Shown: piece after piece, positions 31,376 to 44,563 of the stretch
Numbering within the stretch: position 1 is the stretch's first letter
Layout: each line of letters starts with the position of its first letter
Origin: Dichetophora obliterata
Lineage: Eukaryota > Arthropoda > Insecta > Diptera > Sciomyzidae
Direction: 5' to 3'
DNA length: 64,000 nucleotides
Assembly: GCA_963920525.1 (NCBI GenBank)
Contig: OY986439.1
Span: 19,751,819 to 19,815,818 of the forward strand
Notes under the pieces: generated by a model
Told to the model about the DNA's origin: nothing
The model's database searches: none
Seen by the model: only the letters and a program-made list of their open reading frames with translations
Position numbers and translations under genes: made by a program

Positions 31376-32010
31376 AAAACCTAAGTAAAATTTTAAAAAA
31401 ATCTAAAATTTTTCTTTATGCTTAAAAGATGCTTTAGAGTCTTAAAAATAATATACTAGAATCCGGCAAAAGTGTCTAAATGCCCAAATATTTTATTCTG
31501 AGATTAGAGGTATAGGAAAATATTATGCGAATTTTTAGTGTTTTAAACGCGTTTTTATCGAAACCACTTTTTTAAGACGGCCGGACACATAACTCGAGCA
31601 AATCTTCACCGATCGATTTGAAATTCTGGCAGTATGTACGAAACACCTTTATCTATCGACACACGAATGATTTTTTTATCTTCTTATTGTTTTCTTAACA
31701 ACTTTGTGACTTTCTTTTGTGACAATTGTAAGTGTTTTGTTCGATCACGCACCATTTCGCGAATATTCAATATATCGAAAAAAATGCTTCTTGTGTCGAT
31801 AGCTGTTTGTGTATAGAAACTGACCAAGTTTTGATTTTTGTTCCAAATCAAAAATTAAGGACGTTAAATGCCTGGCCATGGACCCCTTCAAAAAAAAGGT
31901 GCCTTGAAACAAAAACTGCACAGCTGCCATTTTGCATTGAAATTTAATAAACATTTACACTTTGTACATCAATACTTATATCGTAACTTTCAGATTTATT
32001 ATTGACCTTA
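31376..32010. other. Probable insertion inside the mariner-like relic
   Basis: AT-rich DNA without transposase similarity, separating its N- and C-terminal pieces. It contains 'gacggccggacacataactcgagcaaatcttcacc', which reads like a dispersed fly repeat. No clear TIR or target duplication was found. Confidence 0.35.
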
Positions 32011-32199
32011 TCATTGAGCCAAAAAATAGTTACTTAAGTAACTCACGAAAAATAGGCGTGAGACAACACTATTGTGAGATGGTGCGTTATGATTACCGAG
32101 AAGTGTGAGGGTTTTGCGAACCGTTTCCGCAAATTTTTCACTATTTTTGCAATGCATTTTCACAATTTGTAGGCACTGCTCGACGATGAATTTTTCCAT
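32011..32199 (-). pseudogene. mariner-like transposase, N-terminal helix-turn-helix
   Basis: MEKFIVEQCLQIVKMHCKNS followed by KFAETVRKT and the N-A-P-S-H-N-S-V stretch match the N-terminal DNA-binding region of mariner-like transposases of the type seen at 30712-31375. Similarity ends near 32060. Methionine at 32197-32199 is a plausible native start. Confidence 0.65.
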
Positions 32200-32269
32200 G
32201 ACTTATTTGCTATTGACAGCTGTCATAGATTAAGTGACTTTTTTGACACAATTTGTTGTAAGTTTTTTT

Positions 32270-32600
32270 TATTGACATTAATTCGATTAGAAATAATAAT
32301 TAATATTGATCGTGACGTTTTTTTCAAAATTTTTCAAAAACTATTTTTGATCGAAACTTTTTCAACCACAGATAAGATTTAGTTTAGGTAGAAATTTTTT
32401 TCGAGTAGATAGCACCATATTATGTTTTTGTCATTGATTTTTTTTTCGTTGATTTTTTTTTTGTTTTTTTGATAAGATAAATTTTCATTTTAACTTTTTT
32501 TCGATTAGAAATAATACAATTAATAATTATTTTTTATTAATATTTTTTCGATTAGAAATTAAAAAAATATATAAATAAAAATAAAATTTTTATCAAAGTA
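32270..32600. repeat. Degenerate repeat, inverted relative of 35160-35530
   Basis: Carries repeated 'ttttttcgattagaaat' phrases. The flank on the other side of the hexamer array carries the reverse complement type ('tttctgatcgaaaaat'). The hexamer array thus sits between inverted arms. Confidence 0.5.
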
Positions 32601-32724
32601 AAATGAGGTTTCGCTACGAAATATACCAAAAATATAAAAAAATACATGTGTTGAAATAGTTCACATCTCTACTCAACTCATACCTAGAGGGAGTTTTTAA
32701 TCACTACCAACATTGGAACCACTT

Positions 32725-35130
32725 CCATTACCATTACCATTACCATTATCATTACCATTACCATTACCATTCCCATTACCATTACCATTACCATTACCAT
32801 TACCATTACCATTACCATTACCATTACCATTACCATTACCATTACCATTACCATTACCATTACCATTACCATTACCATTACCATTACCATTACCATAACC
32901 ATTACCATTACCATTACCATTACCATTACCATTACCATTACCATAACCATTACCATTACCATTACCATTACCATTACCATTACCATTACCATTACCATTA
33001 CCATTACCATTACTATTACCATTATCTTCATCATTATTGTTACCATTACCATTACCATTACCATTACCATTACCATTACCATTACCATTACCATTACCAT
33101 TACCATTACCATTACCATTACCATTACCATTACCATTACCATTACCATTACCATTACCATTACCATTACCATTACCATTACCATTACCATTACCATTACC
33201 ATTACCATTACCAATACCGTTACCATTACCATTACCATTACCATTACCATTACCATTACCATTACCATTACCATTACCATTACCATTACCATTACCAATA
33301 CCGTTACCGTTACCATTACCATTACCATTACCATTACCATTACCATTACCATTACCATTACCATTACCATTACCATTACCATTACCATTACCATTACCAT
33401 TACCATTACCATTACCATTACCATTACCATTACCATTACCATTACCATTACCATTACCATTACCATTACCATTACCATTACCATTACCATTACCATTACC
33501 ATTACCATTACCATTACCATTACCATTACCATTACCATTACCATTACCATTACCATTACCATTACCATTACCATTACCATTACCATTACCATTACCATTA
33601 CCATTACCATTACCATTACCATTACCATTACCATTACCATTACCATTACCATTACCATTACCATTACCATTACCATTACCATTACCATTACCATTACCAT
33701 TACCATTACCATTACCATTACCATTACCATTACCATTACCATTACCATTACCATTACCATTACCATTACCATTACCATTACCATTACCATTACCATTACC
33801 ATTACCATTACCATTACCATTACCATTACCATTACCATTACCATTACCATTACCATTACCATTACCATTACCATTACCATTACCATTACCATTACCATTA
33901 CCATTACCATTACCATTACCATTACCATTACCATTACCATTACCATTACCATTACCATTACCATTACCATTACCATTACCATTACCATTACCATTACCAT
34001 AACCATTACCATTACCATTACCATTACCATTACCATTACCATTACCATTACCATTTCCATTACCATTACCATTACCATTACCATTACCATTACCATTACC
34101 ATTACCACTACCATTACCATTACCATTACCATTACCATTACCATTACCATTACCATTACCATTACCATTACCATTACCATTACCATTACCATTACCATTA
34201 CCATTACCATTACCATTACCATTACCATTACCATTACCATTACCATTACCATTACCATTACCATTACCATTACCATTACCATTACCATTACCATTACCAT
34301 TACCATTACCATTACCATTACCATTACCATTACCATTACCATTACCATTACCATTACCATTACCATTACCATTACCATTACCATTACCATTACCATTACC
34401 ATTACCATTACCATTACCATTACCATTACCATTACCATTACCATTACCATTACCATTACCATTACCATTACCATTACCATTACCATTACCATTACCATTA
34501 CCATTACCATTACCATTACCATTACCATTACCATTACCATTACCATTACCATTACCATTACCATTACCATTACCATTACCATTACCATTACCATTACCAT
34601 TACCATTACCATTACCATTACCATTACCATTACCATTACCATTACCATTACCATTACCATTACCATTACCATTACCATTACCATTACCATTACCATTACC
34701 ATTACCATTACCATTACCATTACCATTACCATTACCATTACCATTACCATTACCATTACCATTACCATTACCATTACCATTACCATTACCATTACCATTA
34801 CCATTGCCATTACCATTACCATTACCATTACCATTATCATTACCATTACCATTACCATTACCATTACCATTACCATTACCATTACCATTACCATTACCAT
34901 TACCATTACCATTACCATTACCATTACCATTACCATTACCATTACCATTACCATTACCATTACCATTACCATTACCATTACCATTACCATTACCATTACC
35001 ATTACCATTACCATTACCATTAGCATTACCATTACCATTACCATTACCATTACCATTACCATTACCATTACCATAACCATAACCATTACCATTACCATTA
35101 CCATTACCATTACCATTACCATTACCATTA
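32725..35130. repeat. (CCATTA)401 hexanucleotide array, indel-free
   Basis: 2,406 bp equals exactly 401 hexamers in constant phase. About twenty units differ by substitution (for example CCATAA, TCATTA, CCAATA-CCGTTA, CCATTT, CCACTA, GCATTA); a short diverged patch lies at about 33013-33042. The pair CCAATA-CCGTTA occurs at 33211 and 33295, 14 units apart, suggesting a local duplication. The long ORFs (about 815 codons of Asn-Gly or Met-Val on the minus strand, Pro-Leu on the plus strand) only reflect the period. Confidence 0.97.
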
Positions 35131-35159
35131 CCTTGTATTAAATGAACCATTTAAGAAAA

Positions 35160-35535
35160 AGTTATTATTTCTAAAAGATAATTTTTATATCTGATCGAAA
35201 AATTATCAATAAAAAACATTTTTATGTCTGAACAAAAAAATAACGACCAAAACGCAATTTTTATTTCTGGTTAAAAAATATTGTAAGTCAAATAAATTTT
35301 ATTTTTTATTGAATAAATAACGATCAAATATAAAATATCGAAAAACGTTGCTCAAAAATAGTTTTTATTTCTATTTGAAAAATAACTCTCAAAAACTTTT
35401 TTTAATATCTGATCGACAAAAATATTGATCAAACATAATCTTTATTTCCGTTAAAAAAATATCGATAAAAATAATTTATCTTGTGTTTAAAAAAATAACA
35501 AAACAAAAAAGTTTTTATTTCGGATCAAAAAATTA
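35160..35535. repeat. Degenerate ~35-45 bp tandem repeat, right flank of the hexamer array
   Basis: 'tttttatttctgatcgaaaaat' variants recur at about 35184, 35218, 35258, 35359, 35402, 35440 and 35511. Inverted relative of 32270-32600. Confidence 0.6.
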
Positions 35536-35542
35536 CATCATA

Positions 35543-36262
35543 TGGGCATTTCCGTCAAAAGGTCTACCACGACTGAAAAATTAAATGATACTTGAAATTC
35601 GTTTAAACCTCCATAATAGAGAAAAAATGTTTAAATTTATATTGTGATAATACTGAGAGCTGATCTCAGTTTGAATTTTAAAGAATGGCAGAAAACATGA
35701 TGAATGGCAACAAAAGTTAAAAAATGGTGACAAAAGTTGAAAAGTTTAATTCAATTTTTTTCAGTTTTTGATTGTAATGGTCCTGAATTACACGTTACAT
35801 GGTTTTCTAGGTGAATTAATTAAATAAAGCTATAAATAATTTACACTTCTTTGAAGAAAAAAATTTGTCACATAACGTATATCACGTAACGTATCATACT
35901 ATGGTTTGTATAAAAATAATTAAGAAGGATTTTTCAACGAAACAATTATGAATATGTAGCAATATTATTCCAGATTATATTAAAAAACTTTCATAAAAAA
36001 ACTCGTGCACACTTCGCAGATTTTTTTCGTTTATATTGATGCAGGTAAAAACCGCTTCTATTTTATGTCACGTAACATATCATTTTTGGTGGCTTCTATC
36101 TGAGAGCCGAACTTATGACAACTCTTAGCTTTTACACCTTGCATAGTGCGTTTAGTAAATTATTGAAAAATTATAATAAGAAAACAGTAAGTTTAATTTT
36201 TCTTTGTTTTTCTACTCATTAAAGTCGTACGACTGTCACGTGCGTAGCTACGGAAATTCCCA
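35543..36262. mobile_element. TA-flanked MITE, 720 bp
   Basis: Ends TGGGCATTTCCGT and, reverse complemented, TGGGAATTTCCGT, with TA at 35541-35542 and 36263-36264. Inside are repeated 'cacgtaacgtatcat' phrases (about 35871-35905 and 36067-36082). No ORF. Compatible with a Tc1/mariner-type element. Confidence 0.6.
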
Positions 36263-39200
36263 TATATCAATCTAAAATAATTGTTATTTTTGATTGAAAT
36301 AATATCAATGGTTTATGGTTATTTTATTTATGGTACCAATGGATTATTGGTTAAAAGCGATAATTATTTTAAAATAATGATGAAAACAGCATGTCAAAAA
36401 TTATATATAGTTCATTAGCAATGAATCGCTATTTTTAAAAGTATATTACAACCAATTTTTCAGCATCATCTTTTAATTTGAAACTTAAAATAGAAGTTAA
36501 TATTTTCTGTACCTGCAAAATTCTGTTCCAGCTCAAAAAAAAGAGAGCGACAATGATAAGTGTATGAAATTTCACTTTCTTGCAAAAAGTTGCTAGACAA
36601 ATTTGATGGTCCTGGGCCATAGCACTCAGTGACATAGTGCCTAAATTGGTTTTTTTGTGGCTATCACGAAAAATTTTCGTTTGCGTAGAACCTCAAATAC
36701 TGTTGTTCTCTGATACAGTCAAACGATTTGGATGGCTGAAGGACATGGAATTTTTCTTGTTTTTTTACTACCAAATTGCAAAAATTTGTCTATAATGACA
36801 CTGTAATGTAGAAGTGAAAGCGGGATGTGACAAAAATCATTTTTGTTTTTTTTTAGTTTCGTTTTATTGTTAACACAATAGTCTGGATTTATTTATCTGT
36901 GTAACTGCATCGTGTTTTCTAACACGAAGTTTTTTAGTGAAGTGTGTTTGTGAAAATAATAATAATAATATACCAGAATAAAGTTTTTTTATATATAAAA
37001 TAACAAAGGTTTTGTTAATTAGAAATTCTGAAAAGCTACCGAAAAAAAAATTCACTCCATTTATTAAATCGTAAAAAATATTGTTGCTGATCTTTAAAAA
37101 AAAATAATAATTTGTGGCGCCATTTGCATTCGTTTGTTTCTTTTGAGTGTGTTATATCTTTCGTTTTCGTTGTGTTTTTGGCGTAGAGTGGATTTTCGTT
37201 CAGTTTTTTTTTTTGTTTTTTTCTAACTTGTGCGTCACTAGCAACATGCTTACACCCACAGTCACTTACTGCGTAAGGTAAATGTCATCAGTGCTTAAGC
37301 GATCATTTACAAACAAAAGTAATTGAGAATTGCAAACAATTCTTGGAGGCCTCGCTGCTACCTTGTATTTAAGAAATAACTGGTAACGTCCATTTACCAC
37401 TGGGTACATGCTGAATGTCAATTGAACTCTTGAGAAGTTCGGTTGAAATTATGAATATTTATTGCAATTAAAGCTAACCAATGGTATTTGAAAATTTTAA
37501 CTTAGGACTTGAATTACTAAAACTCTACATCTAAATAAACTAGTAATCGTTGGAAATAATCTAGGTTCAAGGTGATGGCAGCAATTTTAAGTGACTGCCT
37601 AAGATACTCATATGCACTCTAATCATGCAAAATAACACTTGAACTCCGAAAGTACGGTAGTATCTCGCGGAGTTCCCATTTATATATTGTTAAAATTTTA
37701 TCATTTTAGCCAAATGGATCAATTAATATTATTGACAAAGTTTAGAAATTTATGTCTTTGCAATTTGGATTAAAACTTTACATTTTATCAAACTAAGCAA
37801 ATTTTTTGTTTGACTGTAATAAAAAACGTATTAAAGCTGCATATACGGCAAATAAAGCGTAATAAGTTAATTAATTTTAAAAGCAACACCTTTTAAAAAA
37901 ATTACAAAAGGAAAAACAAAAATAACAATGCTGCCACCATTTGCGCCACTAGAAAGTTGTACTTGTCTGGAATCATGCTGGCGTGCCGAGTGACAATCAG
38001 GTTGCATTTTAATGAATAATCAAAAAATAAATTTACTAAAATGCAGGGCGAGGTTTAAATGGCGGAAAACCAAGAAGAGACTAGCGACAAAAAAAAAGAT
38101 ATGGAAAAAAACTACAATAAAAAAGCACAGCTGCAAATGAGGCTAGACACCTGGTGTGGCCAGCAGTAGTAATAGTAACAGGACCTTCATTTCAGGTGTC
38201 GCCCAGACATATAAACAAACAAACACGAAAAGGAAGGAAACAAGGAAGGAAAGCAGGAAGGATGCCAGAAGTGTTAATGAATTGACAGACGACAGTGGTA
38301 AGGTGATAAATACAACAACAAATGCAAATTAAAATAAAGTAAAGGACAAATTAACCAGAAAGAGAAGGTGATAACTCGGCCCTCATCCTGCAAAGCATTC
38401 TTAAATAAGACCACTGAGCATAAAAACAAAATTAACCACTTAACCATTAAATGAAAAAATTTTGGCCAAGCCAGCCAATTATTAGGTTAAATTAATGTTG
38501 TTATATAAAATTTTTATTTCTGCTTGAAATTCAGCAATCTTCTCACAATCCACACTATTTAGTTTGGCATTAACAAAAATATGCGCCAATTCCATCATCA
38601 CCATCATCATCATCCCACCAAATATCGACTCACGAATTCATTTGTTATTTTTGTATCCTTTTGCTGGCATCTTGCATCTTTTATGCAGCCAGCAGCAGCA
38701 GCAGCAGGAGATCCTTGAGACACTATGTTGTCTCTAATTTAACGGAAGACTGACTGCATGGCGCTATGGCAGACGTTTGGCAGATGCCGCGACTTAAGCA
38801 TATTTAAGGATTTACCGCGCGCTCAAGCAGGATCTACGGCTTAGTGAGATAAATGAATGGAAATGGATTTTTCTTAAATAAACCAAGGCAAGAGTAGTAT
38901 TCTTTTGGGTAAAAAAAAAACAACAACAATAAAACAGTATACTGGCTATACTATAGTATATAGCCTAAGAGTCTTCTATAAATGAAAAATATTCTAAAGG
39001 TCACACAAAAGTGTTATTCGACTTTTATGGTTTGGTACAACGGAAAAAATGTCAACATGGTCATACGTTTCATTATTAGTCATTGAAAAATTATATTAAA
39101 AAAAACAAGTTTAAAGTGCATTTAAAAAAAAACATAAAAATAATTTAATTCTTTCTGTAAACAATTGAGAAGTCAAATTGGTCTCTCGATAGACGATTCT

Positions 39201-39450
39201 ATGAAATTTTTTAATTCAAATATCAAGGTCTAAATTTATATTAATTGTGTTGGATAAAAAATTTTTAAACTTTAGTTTCTTAACATTCCGGTACAGTTAC
39301 GATACTGAAATAATTTTTGTAACAATTTTTTCTTTCATATTTACAAGGATTTTTGGGTTTTCATAAAAACAAGCAACTATCAAGTAACATAAATATAAAA
39401 TTTTTAATTAAAAAATAATTAAATCGCACATATAGCATATTTTATTATAC
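36263..39450. other. Mostly unique DNA, no gene supported
   Basis: Contains (CAT)n near 38598-38612 and (CAG)n at 38691-38705. The stretch 38030-38400 and 38680-38870 is less AT-biased than its surroundings. ORFs at 36435-36635 and 36870-37055 have no recognised family. No TIR pair found. Confidence 0.4.
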
Positions 39451-39879
39451 AAGTATCGGCTGCAGTCTAAATTCGACCGACTGTCTGTAAAGCAGTAAAC
39501 GATAATGAGCACTAACGAAGCGTATGTTTAAGTAATGTAGTGTAGATTTGATAGAACATATCGTCAACTCTCTAACAACCCTTTTATCAATTTAGTTTAT
39601 AAATTCAAACTTGGGCTATCACCTATGGGTAAAATTTTCATTGCAACCCAGTATACCATACGGATCCATTTTGAATTCGAGATGGCTTTGCTTCTTCATA
39701 TGTTTAATCCAAAACGGGCTTTTGTATGAAATCAGGTTTTCGTATGAAGATCATAAACTCAAATCAATTTTTCCACTTTTTCGGATTTTCCTCTGATTCG
39801 GAACAGACTTTATATACGAATCGGTTTCGGACACTTTTTTTCGATTTGAGACGAACTCTTTTTTTATCTGTTTCGCTTC

Positions 39880-40181
39880 TTATAGTTTCGCTTTTATTTA
39901 ATAAATACTCTTTCTACGATCAAACGTCAACAATCTAAAATCCATTCATTTAATGAAAGGCTCTTCACCCAGACTTTTCATTCGATAATTCATTCACCAT
40001 TCTACCTTTTACCAATACTGAGAGATCTTATAGAAAGAAATATATACACTCAACGTTCATATTTCGGGTCATAGAAAGGTTCAGTGCCTTTCCAATGATA
40101 TATGTTTCATTATCTTTCTTCTAAAATAAATGTTAAAGAAGCGTACGTCAACTTGTGATGTATCTCGTAATCTTCTATATA
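39880..40181. repeat. Dispersed copy of the 10.2-12.6 kb element interior
   Basis: 'caacaatctaaaat', 'attcattcaccattctacc', 'tcatatttcgggtcatag' and 'gcctttccaatgatatatg' follow the same order as at 12013-12290. A possible start of similarity lies at 39455 ('gtatcggctgcagtctaaattcgacc' versus 10606). The right side is cut by the TA element at 40184. Confidence 0.7.
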
Positions 40182-40183
40182 TA

Positions 40184-40973
40184 CAGTAGCGGTCAAAATA
40201 ATAGCAGTGCTTTTATATTCAGACATGTTCGGATAAATAATACTAGTCTATAAATTTTTTATCTGGTAAGCCCATTATCATTTCTATATGTTCTTTCAAC
40301 ACTGGCTCCAAATCTGTACCCAGTTTCCTCCCATATTGTAAAATTTTCAAGATACAGGGTGTTTTACGTTTTTGACACTTGTTTAGTATTTTTGATCTAG
40401 AATCTAATCTACTAACCATAAAATCTAAAATAATATTTTCTATTTTAGAAAAATATCATATCAACATATTTTGTATCTTTAATTTTAGCAAAGCGGTTAT
40501 GATCCAAAGTTAAAATTTAGAAGAAAACTGTTGATTAAATGTATTTTTACATGAAAAACGACATTTTAAATTTGGACGATTACAGCTCCGCTTAAACAAA
40601 AGATACAAAATTTGTTGATATTTCGTTGGACAATCTCAAAATTTTTGCTCCGCTACAGCACATGACACGATAGTGGTTGATATATTGATTGAAAATTTGA
40701 TATTTTTTCTAAAATACAAAATATTATTTTTTATTTTATGGTGAGTATCTTAGATTCTAGATCAATCATACTAAACACATGCCAAAAACGTAAAACACCC
40801 TGTATCTGAAAAATTTTACAGTATAGGCGGAGACTGAGTACAGATTTTGAACTAGCGTTGAAAGTACATATAGGAATGATAATGGATTTACCGGATCCAA
40901 CGTTTGTAGACAAGTATTATTTATACAAACATGTCTGAATATAAGAGTACTGCTATTATTTTTACCACAGCTG
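40184..40973. mobile_element. Palindromic TA-flanked mariner-type MITE, ~300-bp arms
   Basis: Ends CAGTAGCGGTCAAAATAATA and, reverse complemented, CAGCTGTGGTAAAAATAATA. TA at 40182-40183 and 40974-40975. The inverted similarity continues for about 300 bp, through 'attcagacatgtt', 'gatacagggtgttttacgttttt' and 'gatctagaatcta'. The ORF at 40731-40913 is a shadow of the right arm. Confidence 0.9.
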
Positions 40974-40994
40974 TATATATATTTGGATTATGTA

Positions 40995-41181
40995 CAGTGT
41001 TGCACAAAATAATAGCAACAAAATCAGTGCGCTGCTGCAAAATCGTGTATAAAAAGTATGATTATATGATGTATGAATCTATGCTTTGGTTCCTATAGTT
41101 TTGTGTGTCCCCAATATTAAAAAAGTTACATGATTTTGTTGCAGCACACTCATTTAGTTACTATTCTTTTGCGGAACCTTG
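40995..41181. mobile_element. 187-bp TA-flanked mariner-type MITE
   Basis: Ends CAGTGTTGCACAAAATAATA and, reverse complemented, CAAGGTTCCGCAAAAGAATA, with inverted similarity over about 50 bp per side. TA at 40993-40994 and 41182-41183. It shares the AAAATAATAGCA core with the element 21 bp to its left. Confidence 0.8.
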
Positions 41182-41183
41182 TA

Positions 41184-44100
41184 TGTGGGTATCACGTATA
41201 GACTCCAAAACCGCTGAATCGATCTTTATGAAATTTTCAGGGAAACTTAAATCACATCTTTAGAGTGTTTCTGTGACTTTTGGTGTTGAACAAACCTATC
41301 AAAACGGACTATAGCCCACAAACAAACAAAAAGGGTATTTATCACGCGGTTTTGATCGTAAAAAACTAAAGTTTAGTAATTTTGTTCAGATAGCAACTGT
41401 AAGCAACTGTACAAAAAATTGGCGTGGTCGTAATATAATATAAGTCCACTTTTTCTAAATCATGCCAGTTTTGGAGTTGAACACATATTTAAAGTCAAAC
41501 TTGCTATGTAGGTGCTCCAAGAGGCGGTCACTATATATAAATGTTGGCACGCCCACCTTTACCGCCCAAAAATCAATAGAACTTCTACATATCAGAAGGC
41601 TTTTTGCATTTGAAAAGAGGGTGTGGCACCTCCCTTACAGCTAAAGTTTGCGATATCGAATTGCTTCAGAGATACAGGCCACACAGCCTCGGAATTCAGT
41701 ATTTGAACTCAATTTACACATGTAGGTTCACTGATAACATTTTATGGAACTTTGGCAACGGGGGCGTGGCAGCAACGCGCCGAGTTTCAGCTATTATATA
41801 TAAGATTTATTGTTTAAACTTCGAAAAATGTCAGATTAGCTGTAGAATATTCTTAAACTATTGTTATATCTCATTGACACATAATTGCAATTTTATTACG
41901 ATGTTTATCCTTACAGTCTAAAAAAGTACATACAATTTTTTATCAATTCTTATGGCTAATTCTTATCAATTCTACGGATAACACCGTGTGCATTTTTTTT
42001 GTGCACAAACTTCACTTTTTGGGGGATATTTATGAGAATTTAAATATGTAATCATGCTCATTTTTATAAAATCTTTAAATAATATTCAATTTTATTAAAA
42101 AGCTTTTGACTTATTTATTTATTTGGATAAGGCCACAAGACCTTGCTTTGACCTTGCTTTAACATTTCTTCCCGTATTTCTAATCAAAAGAATTTTAAAA
42201 CACATTAATTTATTACGAAAAGTTTAAGTTGGTGGTGACAGGAAAGTTTGTGAAGAAGAACGCTTAGTAACTTGATTTGACTGAAGTCAAGGCATAACAC
42301 TTCAAATTGAATATCACATGTTTGTACAGTATTCTGCTAAATAAAGAATATTCTACACAAATATTTGACTTAATTACTTCCTTATTTCATTCTGTGGTAT
42401 CACAATGGACCAAGTTTGTCTAAGTGGGCTGGTGTTAAGACCTGCTGCCACCTTAAACTAACCTAACCTACATGATGCTATGAACATCATAATGTATTTA
42501 TATTATATAATATAAAATAATACACATTGTGTATACATTAAGAATATGATGCCAATTCGAAAAAAGTCCTTTTGTTTTATTTAGGAACTGAAGGACATTA
42601 TTACGATTATTGGCAAAATAAAACATTGAATTGAAAAGCAGCGGGCCATCGGTGCGTAGTTAAACATAACCTTCTTAGCTTCAACCAAATTTTAAGACTA
42701 CTCGTATTAGTGCTCAAAGCGAAAGCGTAATTCATGCGAATGAAAGGCTGTTTTGCACTTACATAGATGCCTTAATGACGTTGTCAAAACCACGGGTGAT
42801 GAAACTGCTTGACAGTTTCAATGAAGTTCACGGTCGGGGCTCAAATAGGCTTAAAACGTGCGTTAAGTTGCGAACGAACTCACTTATTTGTGAGTTGCTT
42901 CTTTTGCAATTGATATGGCTGGTGAAAATTCAACAGCCAATGTTACAAGTATGTTAAAAGCAAAAATTTTTAAATGTTAAAGAAATTAAAATTTTGTTCT
43001 GCATATACAAAATTATTTATTACAAATGCGGAAATATATCTGAACTTTTCTCTACGTGGACTAGACTTTAATTTAGTGAAATACTAGATGAATTTGTAAA
43101 AAAAAAATAAATAAAAAATACGTAAATTCGCTACACACATGAAGAAAAAATGTTAAAATGAAGGCAATGGCTGTAAATCTAATTCCACGCACAGTTGGAA
43201 TAAAACGAATAGAATGCGGGTCAATGACCGATACAAAACAAAAGAAGACAAAAACGTAGTCTACAAAAAAATTTGAAAAAGAGTTTAAAATAAAATAACA
43301 ACAGCAATAATCATCTAAGCTACGCACAAACTATCGATCTTGGTGGTGATCTATGCGAGTTTGTATCTTAAGTCTTTCGATTTGTGCGTACCTCATGATT
43401 TTGTTGCAGAATGATGATTGAAATTTTTAGCTAACACAAGCACTACGATAAACATTCAAGCGTAACTAAACCATATCGCCAATTTAAGTGTTTATGTATT
43501 AATGGTTACAAAAAATAAGTTTTTAATTTTAATCAAAGTCTGAGTCAAAGCTTGAGTCACAGTTTGTGTTTATTTTAATTCAATTTATATTTTAATTGAA
43601 AATTTTACAAACTGCAGAGTTATGCTATTGTCTGATAATCTGGAGAACCAGTAAAGCTACAAAAAAACCAATTTTGGCATTGTGAAATTGCCTATTTGAA
43701 TATTTTGAATATTTTTCCACCAAAAAGCTTACTTGTTTTTGTTTGAAAAAAGCTTTTATACGAAAAAAAGGGTTTTTGTGATTTATGAGGTCAATTTATA
43801 CCATAAGAGTTGGGTTTAGAGGGTTAAACTGATTTAAAAAATTATTCTCCAGGTAATTCTTAATTTCTCTCATTGACATGAAGTCAGTAAAGTCAATGAG
43901 AAAAAAGTTTTTCTAACAAAAACTGCATCAACATGTTCTTACCTTTGAACCTCCAATTTCTCGAAAACGGGCCGAAGGATTAAAAAACAGTAAACACCAT
44001 TAAATTCAGTGTCCTTGAATTATGCTTTTGGACATGCACAGTAAGTTGGGTCGAAAAAATTTTTTTCACCAAATCCTTTTCTAATAGTTGAAATATGTTG

Positions 44101-44546
44101 CCTTTTTAGTTTAAGAAGATAAATATAAAATATTATTGGTTTATTTCTAGTGTAAGACACCGCGCTTTGCTCCGCAAGTTAAAAATATGCTTCTACAATA
44201 ATAGTCTTCCTCTTAATCTAGTTGCTCCTTGTGAAGGTGGCGAAACTATTATAAGAATATACTGATGATAAATTAAAAGAATATAAATTAACGTAAATAA
44301 TACTTAAAATTTTTAATTTATAAATTTTTATACCTCTCAACGGTTTGTAGACGTTTTAAGCTTTATATCAGTGGATATCTTATAGACAAGTACTACTTCG
44401 TTATTTTTACAAGTCCGATGTAACGATGTAAGACTTTTTGTTTTCTGTAATTGGTACCATTTTCTAAGTATATTATATAAACAAATAACTTACTTGGTTA
44501 GTTATGGACAAGATTCCAACTGAAAATGAGTGGGAATACTAAGAAG
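41184..44546. other. Unique and decayed repeat DNA, no gene supported
   Basis: 41190-41930 reads like a decayed dispersed fly repeat ('accgctgaatcgatctttatgaaattttcag', 'gggcgtggcagcaacgcgcc'). ORFs at 41462-41921 and 42775-42957 have no recognised family. A palindromic phrase 'attgacatgaagtcagtaaagtcaatgag' lies at 43872-43901. Confidence 0.4.
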
Positions 44547-44563
44547 GATACATATTTTTTAAA

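Larger units (their letters stand above)
30608..32220 (-). mobile_element. mariner-like (SETMAR/DDE_3-type) relic split by an insertion
   Basis: 3' terminus near 30608 has AAGGTGTCCCAAAAATCATT. The transposase C-terminal part is at 30712-31375 and the N-terminal part at 32011-32199, both on the minus strand. The ~630 bp between them (31376-32010) do not fit the transposase and are probably a later insertion. The 5' terminus was not found. Confidence 0.65.

Noticed and set aside
32725..35130. Telomeric repeat
   Set aside because: CCATTA/TAATGG is not the insect TTAGG repeat, higher flies lack telomerase repeats, and ordinary transposon-rich DNA continues on both sides.
32684..35150. ORFs of about 815 codons encoding (Asn-Gly)n, (Met-Val)n and (Pro-Leu)n
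   Set aside because: They are direct translations of an uninterrupted hexamer repeat and are open on both strands. There is no non-repetitive protein sequence.
40731..40913. 60-codon minus-strand ORF
   Set aside because: It lies in the right arm of the palindromic mariner-type MITE and has no protein similarity.
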